Positions 1-6,758 of a stretch of 16,308 nucleotides of DNA are shown here, one piece after another; the first letter of the stretch is position 1; each line of letters starts with the position of its first letter. Source of the DNA: Gracilibacillus alcaliphilus (lineage in GTDB: Bacteria > Bacillota > Bacilli > Bacillales > Amphibacillaceae); assembly GCF_016909015.1 (NCBI RefSeq), contig NZ_JAFBFA010000057.1, positions 1 to 16,308 on the forward strand, written 5' to 3'. The notes under the pieces were generated by a model that saw only the letters and a program-made list of their open reading frames with translations, searched no databases and was not told the DNA's origin. A program made the position numbers and the translations under genes.

Positions 1-4
1 TGTG

Positions 5-45
5 AAACTGTTACATCAGGTGGTGGCTTGGTGTAACAGTTTTTT
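5..45 (+). terminator. Rho-independent terminator of the gene left of the window
   Basis: An 11-bp perfect stem (AAACTGTTACA at 5-15 with its complement at 32-42) is followed directly by a run of T to position 45. The loop is about 16 nt and G-rich. It faces the plus strand, so it ends a transcript coming from outside the window and separates it from the sugar operon. Confidence 0.75.
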
Positions 46-123
46 GCTCAAATCTAGAAGTATGTTCTGGTCACGATCAAATCATGTTTAGAAAGGATAA
101 TAAAAAATCCATCAAAAAAGTGA

Positions 124-152
124 TTGACAGCTTGCCGAGTAGCACATATAAT
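124..152 (+). promoter_or_regulatory. Consensus sigma-A promoter of the sugar operon
   Basis: TTGACA (124-129) and TATAAT (147-152) match the sigma-A consensus at every position and are 17 bp apart. Transcription should start near 159, giving a leader of roughly 130-145 nt before the regulator gene. Such a perfect promoter would be very strong if unregulated, which fits the cluster of repressor sites just downstream. Confidence 0.85.
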
Positions 153-155
153 TCA

Positions 156-169
156 TGTAAGCGCTTAAT
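156..169. promoter_or_regulatory. cre-like CcpA binding site
   Basis: TGTAAGCGCTTAAT matches the Bacillus cre consensus (TGWAANCGNTNWCA) except for the last two bases, and contains the palindrome TAAGCGCTTA. It overlaps the predicted transcription start, where CcpA typically blocks initiation. This predicts catabolite repression of the operon by preferred sugars. The call rests on motif match and position only. Confidence 0.65.
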
Positions 170-186
170 GATTTATTATTTGTTTG

Positions 187-200
187 TGAACACGTGTTTA
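187..200. promoter_or_regulatory. LacI-family operator O1
   Basis: TGAACACGTGTTTA has the even palindromic core AACACGTGTT with a central CG, the usual form of a LacI/GalR operator. It is one of three near-identical sites between the promoter and the regulator gene. It lies about 35 bp after the -10 box, so a bound repressor would act as a roadblock or through looping rather than by covering the promoter. Confidence 0.75.
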
Positions 201-220
201 CGATATGTTTTATCTTATCA

Positions 221-234
221 TAAACACGTGTTCA
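221..234. promoter_or_regulatory. LacI-family operator O2
   Basis: TAAACACGTGTTCA shares the AACACGTGTT core with O1 and is close to its reverse complement. Its centre is 34 bp from that of O1 and 42 bp from that of O3. The regulator encoded immediately downstream is the most likely ligand. Confidence 0.75.
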
Positions 235-262
235 CAGTCATATTCTTTTTGGCCGCTTATCA

Positions 263-276
263 TAAACACGTGTTTA
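263..276. promoter_or_regulatory. LacI-family operator O3
   Basis: TAAACACGTGTTTA is a perfect 14-bp palindrome and the most symmetric of the three operators. It ends 13 bp before the earliest possible start codon of the regulator (290), so binding would directly control the regulator's own transcription along with the rest of the operon. Confidence 0.8.
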
Positions 277-304
277 TAACAGCAGAGAAATGGATGATTT
301 AACG

Positions 305-1336
305 ATGAAGAAAATGAACAGTGCAGAAATTGCAAAATTGGCTGGTGTGTCACGAAGCACAGTCAGCCGTGTGATTAATAACTATCAAAACGTTCCCAAG
401 GCAACCAAGGAAAAGGTACTGAAAGTGATTGAACAGCATAATTATTATCCAAAGGTATATGCCCAAGCCTTAGTGGGCAAGAAAACAGGAACAATCGTGC
501 TGTTTATGGCTGAAACGGGTAATGTATCGAGTGACAGCATCTCTAATTTTTTAGTAACTCATGTGATTGAACGTGCTTCTGATCATGGATTTTATGTATT
601 AACCAGCATTATTAGAGATATCGATAATCTGGAAACAAGGCAAAAAATTAAAGAGGTTTTTTACCAAGGAAGAGTGGACGGCGGGATCTTTATCGGTATG
701 AAAAACGATGAACCTGTCATTGAAGAGCTTGCCTCCGAAGGATTTATTATCGGTGTACTAGATCAAGAAGCAGCAAAAAGCCAGGATTTCAATCATATCA
801 CCTGCAGTTATGATAATTTTAAAGGAACCAAAATTGCCATTGATTACTTAGTCAGCTTGGGGCACAAGCAAATTGGTATTGTGAATGGCGATATGACTAG
901 ACATGCAGGGATGGAAAGGTATGTAGGCTTTATGGAAGCAATGAACCAGCATCAATTAGAAGTAAACCATCGCTGGGTGCTGGAGGGTGATTTCAGCAAG
1001 AATTGCGGTGAACTGGCCATTACTAAACTGATTGAAAAGGGAGAATCGCTGCCAACTGCTTGGTTAGCGGCAAACGACAGCATTGCTTTTGGTATTATTA
1101 ACGGATTAGAAAAATTTTCATACAAAGTGCCAGAGGATATTTCTGTGATTGGGATCGATGATCATCTGTTGAGTCAATATTGTAAGCCGCCTCTGACAAC
1201 CTTACGCGTGGATTTTAAGTATGCGATGGAAAATTTGACATCACAGGTAATTAATGCGATTAAAGGCAGCCCAATCGATCCGATCGCCGATATTGATATG
1301 GAATTAATCATTCGAGAATCTTGTAAAAGAATTTAA
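305..1336 (+). CDS. LacI/GalR-family transcriptional regulator
   Basis: Predicted sugar-responsive repressor of the operon it heads. The N-terminus carries a LacI helix-turn-helix (about residues 6-26, with AGVSRSTVSRVIN) and a hinge segment ending near residue 60. A periplasmic-binding-protein-like effector domain follows (about 62-340), with the characteristic PPLTTLRVD stretch near the C-terminus. The length, 343 aa, is normal for the family. I chose ATG 305 because GGATGA lies 7 nt upstream and the protein then starts a few residues before the helix-turn-helix, as is usual; ATG 290 is in frame and would add five residues. Three palindromic operators directly upstream suggest autoregulation. 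The effector sugar is unknown. The family call is secure; the regulated substrate is not. Confidence 0.93.
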   Translation: MKKMNSAEIAKLAGVSRSTVSRVINNYQNVPKATKEKVLKVIEQHNYYPKVYAQALVGKKTGTIVLFMAETGNVSSDSISNFLVTHVIERASDHGFYVLTSIIRDIDNLETRQKIKEVFYQGRVDGGIFIGMKNDEPVIEELASEGFIIGVLDQEAAKSQDFNHITCSYDNFKGTKIAIDYLVSLGHKQIGIVNGDMTRHAGMERYVGFMEAMNQHQLEVNHRWVLEGDFSKNCGELAITKLIEKGESLPTAWLAANDSIAFGIINGLEKFSYKVPEDISVIGIDDHLLSQYCKPPLTTLRVDFKYAMENLTSQVINAIKGSPIDPIADIDMELIIRESCKRI

Positions 1337-1425
1337 ACTTAAGGAGGTGGTGCCAAAAGAAGAGCTGATAGGATATTTTTTGTTTGTCTGGATGTCTTGA
1401 ACTATAAAAAGAGGGGTGGAAAGTC

Positions 1426-2766
1426 GTGAAGAACAGACCTTTAAGTAGGAAAGGGATTAGCTGTTTATTACTTGTTTTCCTAATGTTAGCTGGTTGTTCA
1501 AGCGGATCCGATGATACTACAGATAGTACAACAAGTGAGGTTGGTTCTAATGCGGAGGATTCCTTTACGTATTGGTACCCTTGGGGCGGGGATTCGGAAA
1601 CTTGGGATTTATGGAGAATTGATAAGTATCAAGAAGAAACGGGGGCAGAGATTGAGGCGGTATACGCGCCGCCAGATGGAGGCTTAAGTAATGGCAAGCT
1701 GCTGTCAGCGATAAGTGGAGGGAATCCACCAGATTTAGTTGTCAGTAATGATTACGCACTAGCATATGCATTAGCGGCTCAAGGGGCACTAGAGCCAATC
1801 GACGAATATTTAGCAGATGCTGGTTTTTCTGAGGACGAAGTATTGGAAGGCTTTGTCCCATTAATGAAACAATCTGATGGATCCACCTATATTTTACCAC
1901 AAGATTCTAATGTAAACATGTTATATTACAACGTGGAAATGTTTGAGGCGGCTGGCTTAGATCCAGATCATCCGCCGGCTACGATAGAGGAACTAGATGA
2001 GGCTGCGGAAGCCCTGTCAAAAGTGGACGGCAATAATATTGAGCGCTTAGGTTTTATTCCATGGCTGGATGCAGGTGATGAATCGTATTTATGGGGCTGG
2101 ATATTTGGAGCGGATTTTTATGATACGGAATCCAATCAAGTGCAGTTAAACGATCAGGCATTGGTGGAGGCGTATAATTGGCTGGATACCTATGCAGAAA
2201 AATATGATCCCGAGAAAATAAAATCATTCACATCAGGATTTGGCGGAGCCTTTTCGCCTGATCATCCATTCTTTACCGGTAAAGTAGCAATGACGGTAAA
2301 TGGCAACTGGTTTGCTAATGCAATCAAGGAGTATGCACCAGATATTGATTATCGTGTTGCACCGATTCCAGCACCAGAAGACGGACGCCAAAAGGCAACA
2401 ACATTAGGTACTAATGTCTGGATGGTGCCTAAAGGCGCTGAAAATCCACAAGCAGCTATCGATTTTGCCTTATATGGCAGTAAACAAGAAATTCTAGCAG
2501 ATAACATTAATACGTGGAGAGCCATTTCGATCTGGAAGGAAACTTCAGATGCGATTGAATGGGATGGTGATCAAGTATATGACACCGTATTGGAAGTAGC
2601 TGCTTCCGAAAATACTGGTCATCCTGCACTGACGGCAATTGCCGGTCAGATGGCAGATGAATTAACCGCATTAAGAGATAGTGTTATTTATAATGACAAC
2701 GATGTAGCACAACTATTACAAGAATTAGAAGAGAAAATGCAGGCAGAAGTAGAAAAACAGCAGTAA
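1426..2766 (+). CDS. Sugar ABC transporter solute-binding lipoprotein
   Basis: Extracellular receptor of a CUT1-type carbohydrate importer, 446 aa. It begins with a lipoprotein signal peptide: basic start, hydrophobic segment and lipobox LAGC with Cys24 as the predicted lipidated residue. A Ser/Thr/Asp-rich tether (about 25-45) follows, then a family-1 extracellular solute-binding fold rich in aromatic residues (YWYPWGG at the start, WLWGW-like segments in the middle), as expected for sugar stacking. The mature protein is very acidic, consistent with a salty or alkaline environment. GTG is the start, with GAGGGGTGG about 8 nt before it. It lies 89 bp after the regulator, and a strong hairpin separates it from the first permease. 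The ligand cannot be deduced; oligosaccharides or glycosides are the usual ligands of the family. Confidence 0.92.
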   Translation: MKNRPLSRKGISCLLLVFLMLAGCSSGSDDTTDSTTSEVGSNAEDSFTYWYPWGGDSETWDLWRIDKYQEETGAEIEAVYAPPDGGLSNGKLLSAISGGNPPDLVVSNDYALAYALAAQGALEPIDEYLADAGFSEDEVLEGFVPLMKQSDGSTYILPQDSNVNMLYYNVEMFEAAGLDPDHPPATIEELDEAAEALSKVDGNNIERLGFIPWLDAGDESYLWGWIFGADFYDTESNQVQLNDQALVEAYNWLDTYAEKYDPEKIKSFTSGFGGAFSPDHPFFTGKVAMTVNGNWFANAIKEYAPDIDYRVAPIPAPEDGRQKATTLGTNVWMVPKGAENPQAAIDFALYGSKQEILADNINTWRAISIWKETSDAIEWDGDQVYDTVLEVAASENTGHPALTAIAGQMADELTALRDSVIYNDNDVAQLLQELEEKMQAEVEKQQ

Positions 2767-2828
2767 TAGAGGATGTTCAAATAACAAGGCGGGCTTAACC
2801 TTTGAATATACAGTAACAGGCATGACAA

Positions 2829-2855
2829 CTGGGTTTTGGATCATTCAAAACCCAG
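2829..2855 (+). promoter_or_regulatory. Intercistronic hairpin after the binding-protein gene
   Basis: A perfect 10-bp stem (CTGGGTTTTG at 2829-2838 with CAAAACCCAG at 2846-2855) encloses a 7-nt loop. No T-run follows, so it is probably not a full terminator. Hairpins at this place in ABC operons often protect the upstream mRNA from 3' exonucleases, so that the binding protein is made in excess over the permeases. That role is inferred here. Confidence 0.6.
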
Positions 2856-2882
2856 ATCACTTTTCATCAGGGAGGAGGCGGA

Positions 2883-3770
2883 ATGATGAAGGAATCACTC
2901 TCCATGAATGATAGTCCAGCTATATCCAGGGTGCATGCAAGCAAGATAAATAAGCTGATCCAGCGTTTACTGGTTTATCTGTTGCTTATTTTGTTTGCAT
3001 TAGCCTTTATAATTCCCTTTATATGGCTGCTGTCAGGTTCTGTAAAAAGCAGTTCTGAATTATTTGCCGATCCGCCAGTTTGGATCCCGGAGGTTTTTCA
3101 ATGGTCCAATTATTATGAGGCATTTACTTCCTTTCCTTTCTGGCTTTATTTTAAAAACACGATGTTGATTGTGGTATGTACGTGTATAGGAGCTGTCTTA
3201 TCGAATGCCATGATTGCCTATGGATTTTCGCGGATTGACTGGAAATACCGGGATGCAGTCTTTGTTATTGTCTTGGCAACACTGATGCTCCCTTTCCAAG
3301 TAATTATGGTGCCATTGTTTTTACTATTTAAGGACATTGGCTGGACAGGAACTTTCTTGCCACTGATTGTGCCGCACTTTTTTGGAAACCCTTTCTTTAT
3401 CTTTTTGCTGCGCCAATTCTTTATCGGTATTCCAAAAGAACTGGCTGAATCAGCAAGAATAGACGGTGCCAATGAATTTATCATTTTTTTAAAGGTGATA
3501 CTTCCGCTGTCTAAGCCGATATTAGCAACAGTGATCATCTTTCAGTTTATTGAAGCGTGGCGGGACTTTCTTGGACCGTTAATCTTTCTCAGTGATAACC
3601 GGCTGTATACCTTATCTCTAGGCGTACAGCAGATTATGTCAGAAAATGATCCGCGCTGGGCCTTATTAATGGCCATTGGTGTAGCGATGACCTTGCCGAT
3701 AATTATTATCTTTTTCTTCTTACAGCGTTACTTTATCGAAGGGATTACGTTTACTGGTTCCAAGGGGTAA
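2883..3770 (+). CDS. Carbohydrate ABC transporter permease, MalG-like
   Basis: Integral membrane subunit of the importer, 295 aa. The first membrane helix is at about residues 29-52 and is followed by the usual extracytoplasmic segment and several further helices (six in all expected). The EAA loop that docks the ATPase is visible at about 187-212, with ESARIDGAN and ILPLSKP. The long cytoplasmic N-terminus and an early EAA loop relative to the C-terminus fit the MalG (second permease) branch. The SD GGAGGAGG lies 4 nt before ATG 2883 and 7 nt before ATG 2886, so the second Met may be the true start. Unusually, this MalG-type gene precedes the MalF-type gene. Confidence 0.93.
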   Translation: MMKESLSMNDSPAISRVHASKINKLIQRLLVYLLLILFALAFIIPFIWLLSGSVKSSSELFADPPVWIPEVFQWSNYYEAFTSFPFWLYFKNTMLIVVCTCIGAVLSNAMIAYGFSRIDWKYRDAVFVIVLATLMLPFQVIMVPLFLLFKDIGWTGTFLPLIVPHFFGNPFFIFLLRQFFIGIPKELAESARIDGANEFIIFLKVILPLSKPILATVIIFQFIEAWRDFLGPLIFLSDNRLYTLSLGVQQIMSENDPRWALLMAIGVAMTLPIIIIFFFLQRYFIEGITFTGSKG

Positions 3771-3791
3771 AGCGATTGGGAGGTGTTAGCA

Positions 3792-4661
3792 TTGAATACG
3801 GAACGGCGTAACTTGAGAAATGGGTTGTTATTTATTTCTCCTTGGATTATAGGTTTTTTATGTTTTACTGCCTATCCATTGTTTAGTTCCTTGTATTACT
3901 CATTTACACAGTACAATCTTATTTCAGAGCCAATCTTTGTCGGCTGGCAAAATTATTATGAATTGTTGTTTGTTGATAACATATTTTACACGGTATTAGG
4001 GAATACGCTATATATGATTTTTGTCGGGTTAACCTTAACCACTATCGTCACGATTGCAATAGCTATCCTTTTAAATACAGACGGGATAAAAGGGATGTCC
4101 TTTTTCCGAGTGGTATTCTTCATCCCTACTTTGGTACCGTTTGTCGTGTTAGCTATCTTGTGGATTTGGATTCTGCAGCCAGACTCGGGGGTCGTCAACT
4201 CTATACTGGCTTGGTTTGGGATAGATGGACCTGGCTGGTTTGCAAGTCCAAGATGGGCAAAGCCGGGTTTTATCTTAATGACAATTTGGATGTCCGGAAA
4301 TATGATTTTGATTTATCTGGCTGCTCTAGGTGATATTCCAAAATCACTCTATGAGGCTTCTTCCATTGATGGGGCAAATGTTTTTCAGAAAATCATCCAT
4401 ATTACTCTGCCAATGTTGAGACCGGCTATTTTATTTAATACCATTACAGGAATGATCGGCGTATTTCAGTCATTTGCTGAAGCCTTTATTATTACAGACG
4501 GCGGTCCTGAAAACGCTACATTATTCTATTCTTTGTATTTGTATCGCAATGCATTTCAATATTTTAATATGGGCTATGCCTCGGCAATGGCCTGGATCTT
4601 ATTAATTATCGCCTTAACCATCACATTGGTCTTCTTTCTTTTATCCAAACGATGGGAATAA
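3792..4661 (+). CDS. Sugar ABC transporter permease, MalF/UgpA-like
   Basis: Second membrane subunit of the importer, 289 aa from TTG 3792. This start has GGAGG 8 nt upstream; the in-frame GTG at 3783 overlaps that SD and is unlikely. The first helix (about residues 11-35) is followed by the typical YSFTQYNL segment and five more hydrophobic segments. The EAA loop is at about 188-211 (YEASSIDGAN, ITLPMLRP). It would pair with the MalG-like subunit. No ATP-binding subunit is encoded anywhere in the operon, so the complex presumably uses a multipurpose MsmX/MalK-type ATPase encoded elsewhere. Confidence 0.93.
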   Translation: MNTERRNLRNGLLFISPWIIGFLCFTAYPLFSSLYYSFTQYNLISEPIFVGWQNYYELLFVDNIFYTVLGNTLYMIFVGLTLTTIVTIAIAILLNTDGIKGMSFFRVVFFIPTLVPFVVLAILWIWILQPDSGVVNSILAWFGIDGPGWFASPRWAKPGFILMTIWMSGNMILIYLAALGDIPKSLYEASSIDGANVFQKIIHITLPMLRPAILFNTITGMIGVFQSFAEAFIITDGGPENATLFYSLYLYRNAFQYFNMGYASAMAWILLIIALTITLVFFLLSKRWE

Positions 4662-4685
4662 TAACATATACAGGAGGGTCTTATA

Positions 4686-5141
4686 TTGGTTAATCAACTA
4701 ATTGGAAGTAAAGTGATTACACAAATCGCTATTATTGTAAAAGATATCGAAACAACATCTCAGGCGTATGCTGACTTTTTCGGGGTGGCAAAGCCGGAAG
4801 CAAATTGGACAGATACGATCGATGTCGCACAAACAACATATAGGGGGGAACCTTCCCAAGCAAGAGCAAGGCTGGCCTTTTTTGATATGGGATCTGTTCA
4901 GCTGGAACTGATTGAGCCGGATGAACATCCCAGTACATGGCGAGAGTTTCTGGATGAGCACGGGGAAGGTGTCCATCATATTGCCTTTGAAGTAAACGGG
5001 ATGAAAGAAACACTCCAAACACTGGACAGCAATGGATTTAAACTGATTCAAAAAGGAGAGTATACAGGCGGCAGATATGCCTATGTGGATACGGAAGATC
5101 AATTAAAGGTTTTGCTGGAACTATTAGAGAATGATGCATGA
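4686..5141 (+). CDS. VOC-family protein, methylmalonyl-CoA epimerase-like
   Basis: A single-domain vicinal-oxygen-chelate protein of 151 aa, with two beta-alpha-beta-beta-beta modules. The second half carries GVHHIAFEVN and a C-terminal LKVLLELLE strand, which supply the expected His and Glu metal ligands. The overall pattern is closest to methylmalonyl-CoA epimerase and similar glyoxalase-fold enzymes. At the usual first-ligand position (the motif normally H-I-G/A-I-x-V) it has Gln (TQIAIIV); Gln can coordinate metal in this superfamily, so the site may be retained but altered. TTG is the start, with AGGAGG 8 nt upstream. Its stop overlaps the ribosome binding site of the next gene. The context argues for sugar metabolism rather than propionate metabolism. 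The reaction is unknown. Confidence 0.85.
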   Translation: MVNQLIGSKVITQIAIIVKDIETTSQAYADFFGVAKPEANWTDTIDVAQTTYRGEPSQARARLAFFDMGSVQLELIEPDEHPSTWREFLDEHGEGVHHIAFEVNGMKETLQTLDSNGFKLIQKGEYTGGRYAYVDTEDQLKVLLELLENDA

Positions 5142-5152
5142 GGAGGCTGCAA

Positions 5153-5836
5153 ATGAAATTTTTGATTACAGGGGCAAATAGAGGGTTAGGAAAATGTTTG
5201 ACAGAGACAGCATTAGAGCGCGGGCATCAAGTATTTGCAGGTGTGCGTGATCCAGAGGCAGATATCCTGCAGTCATACGGATCTCAGCTGAAAATTATCC
5301 AACTGGATGTGACAGATGACCAATCTGTCCGGAAAGCCTTGGAAGAGGTAAAAGCGAGTATCTCTTCCCTGGATTGTCTGATTAATAATGCAGGAATATT
5401 GAATGAGCGGGATAAGACGATTGAAGAATTAGATGTTGCCCAATGTATGCTTGCGTATGATATTAATACATTAGGTCCAATCCGGGTGATTCAGCACGCC
5501 TTAGACCTGCTTCGTCAAGGGACACAGCGATCGATTATAAATATTTCATCTGAGGCAGGGAGTATAACCAATGCCTATACTGGCGATTATGCCTATGGTT
5601 TGTCTAAGATTGCCTTAAATATGCTGTCCGAAAAACTACACCTTTATCTTAGGGAGGAGCCTATTGATGTCTTAGCTATCCATCCAGGCTGGATGCGTAC
5701 TGATATGGGTGGGAAGAATGCTCCGACTGATCCATATGATACGGCCAGAGCCATTATCGACATAGCGGAAGGGAAAAACAAGGTTAACAATCGGTTTCGA
5801 TTTGTTGATTATCAAGGGAGATCCATGGTTATCTAA
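5153..5836 (+). CDS. Short-chain dehydrogenase/reductase (SDR)
   Basis: An NAD(P)-dependent oxidoreductase of the classical SDR family, 227 aa. It shows the dinucleotide-binding TGANRGLG at residues 6-13, the LDVTD motif near 51, NNAG at 78-81, the catalytic Ser in NISSEAGS near 132, and YGLSK with Tyr148 and Lys152. The PGWMRTDMG stretch is the usual PG motif after the active site. ATG 5153 is chosen because AGGAGG (5141-5146) lies 6 nt upstream; an ATG at 5138 precedes that SD and would be implausible. The gene is tightly packed after the VOC gene. In this operon it most likely oxidises or reduces the imported sugar or an aglycone. The substrate is unknown. Confidence 0.92.
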   Translation: MKFLITGANRGLGKCLTETALERGHQVFAGVRDPEADILQSYGSQLKIIQLDVTDDQSVRKALEEVKASISSLDCLINNAGILNERDKTIEELDVAQCMLAYDINTLGPIRVIQHALDLLRQGTQRSIINISSEAGSITNAYTGDYAYGLSKIALNMLSEKLHLYLREEPIDVLAIHPGWMRTDMGGKNAPTDPYDTARAIIDIAEGKNKVNNRFRFVDYQGRSMVI

Positions 5837-5860
5837 TCAGGCTGTTAAAGGGGGAATTGC

Positions 5861-6517
5861 ATGAAAAGAAGAATAACAGCAGTATTGGGAGATTATTATC
5901 ATAGTCGGGAAACAGCGGTACAGTCATTGGAACAAGCGAGGAAGCAGCTGGGTAAAGCGGCAAATATAGAAATTGAATATATAACAGCAGACCAATTAAT
6001 CGACCATTTGCCTACTCATCCGGATGCAGTTATTTTGGGAGTGGAAAACCGGATAAACCCAGAGGCAGATCAAGTAGAGCGGTGGATGACCAATACTGAT
6101 GCCAAAAAGATTAACACCTATGTGGAAGATGGCGGTGTTTGGATTGGTTGGCATGCTGGTATCGCTTCTTATGAAAGTATTCCAAATTATACGACTATGC
6201 TGCGTGGCCATTTTCTGCACCATCCCGTCAAACATCAAGTGGTTACCTATGAAAGTGCAGGTGAATCATCGATTGTGCAAGGAATTCCGTCGTTTGCCTT
6301 TTTGGATGAACATTATTTTGTTACCTGTGACAGGGAGAATACTAATGTATTTTTACAGTCTCGTTCTGTAGATGGAGAATCAGAGGCAGGCTGGTATCAT
6401 CAGTTTGGCAAGGGAAAGGTAATGTGTTTAACTCCGGCACATCTTGAGGAAGGATTACAGAACCCAGATTTTATTCAACTTTTTTCTAATGTGATCCGCT
6501 ATGGATTACAATTATAA
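5861..6517 (+). CDS. ThuA-like domain protein
   Basis: A 218-aa protein with the class I glutamine-amidotransferase-like fold of the ThuA (trehalose utilisation) family. Visible signatures are GDYYHSRE near the N-terminus (10-17), GGVWIGWHAG (91-100), RGHFLHHP (115-122), DEHYFV (149-154), and near the C-terminus WYHQFGKGKV followed by TPAHLEEGLQNPDF. ThuA-type proteins have been linked to catabolism of oxidised (3-keto) disaccharides such as 3-keto-trehalose, which would fit an operon with a dehydrogenase and no classical glycosidase. That link is an inference. The SD GGGGG precedes ATG by about 8 nt. Its stop codon abuts a MITE-like element. Confidence 0.85.
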   Translation: MKRRITAVLGDYYHSRETAVQSLEQARKQLGKAANIEIEYITADQLIDHLPTHPDAVILGVENRINPEADQVERWMTNTDAKKINTYVEDGGVWIGWHAGIASYESIPNYTTMLRGHFLHHPVKHQVVTYESAGESSIVQGIPSFAFLDEHYFVTCDRENTNVFLQSRSVDGESEAGWYHQFGKGKVMCLTPAHLEEGLQNPDFIQLFSNVIRYGLQL

Positions 6518-6738
6518 ATACGTGTTCAAAAATCCGGTAAAAAGGACCAAGAAGTTCAAGGCGCAGTTTTGAGTAACGGAGCGTATGCTTTTCATACGTG
6601 AGTAACGGACTTGCACAGGAAGTGTTGACTTTCTGCGTTACCCACACGATGTGGGTGTCCTTAGTAGAAGCTCCTCTACTCTGCCAACGCGGAAATTCAC
6701 CGTGTCATTTTTATTGGACTTTTTGAACAACCTCTATA
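6513..6738. repeat. MITE-like repetitive element inside the operon
   Basis: A non-coding block of about 220 bp with terminal inverted repeats. TGTTCAAAAA-TCCGGTAAAAA starts at 6523, and the right end (6705-6729) is the complement of a closely matching sequence, TGTTCAAAAAGTCCAATAAA. Both ends are flanked by TATA (6513-6516 and 6735-6738), a possible target duplication. Inside are a direct repeat GAGTAACGGA (6571 and 6600, the second with its first base shared) and three small hairpins: CGTATG/CATACG (6582-6598), CCCACA/TGTGGG (6641-6655) and AGTAGA/TCTACT (6663-6680). It encodes no transposase. From general memory it resembles dispersed intergenic repeats of Bacillaceae, but I could not check copies elsewhere. 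Exact borders are uncertain. Confidence 0.75.
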
Positions 6739-6758
6739 GACAAGGGAGAGAATGGCTA

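Noticed and set aside
84..302. A 72-codon open frame before the regulator gene
   Set aside because: It runs through the promoter, cre site and operators, has no proper ribosome binding site and its repeated HKHVF segments are just translations of the palindromes.
1341..1400. Strong SD-like AAGGAGG after the regulator with a 16-codon frame from GTG 1350
   Set aside because: The spacing of 2 nt between SD and GTG is too short and the peptide resembles nothing recognisable; perhaps a remnant.
1380..1408. Possible promoter TTGTTT-N17-TATAAA before the binding-protein gene
   Set aside because: The -35 match is poor and the start would fall inside the ribosome binding site; the upstream operon promoter is sufficient.
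6714..6740. Outward promoter at the right end of the repeat (TTGGAC, TATAGA)
   Set aside because: The spacer is only 15 bp and transcription would begin at the ribosome binding site of the next gene; not convincing without transcript data.
6651..6758. Extra 36 N-terminal codons for the double-VOC protein
   Set aside because: They are translated from the inserted repeat; a good ribosome binding site and a VOC-type N-terminus begin at ATG 6759.
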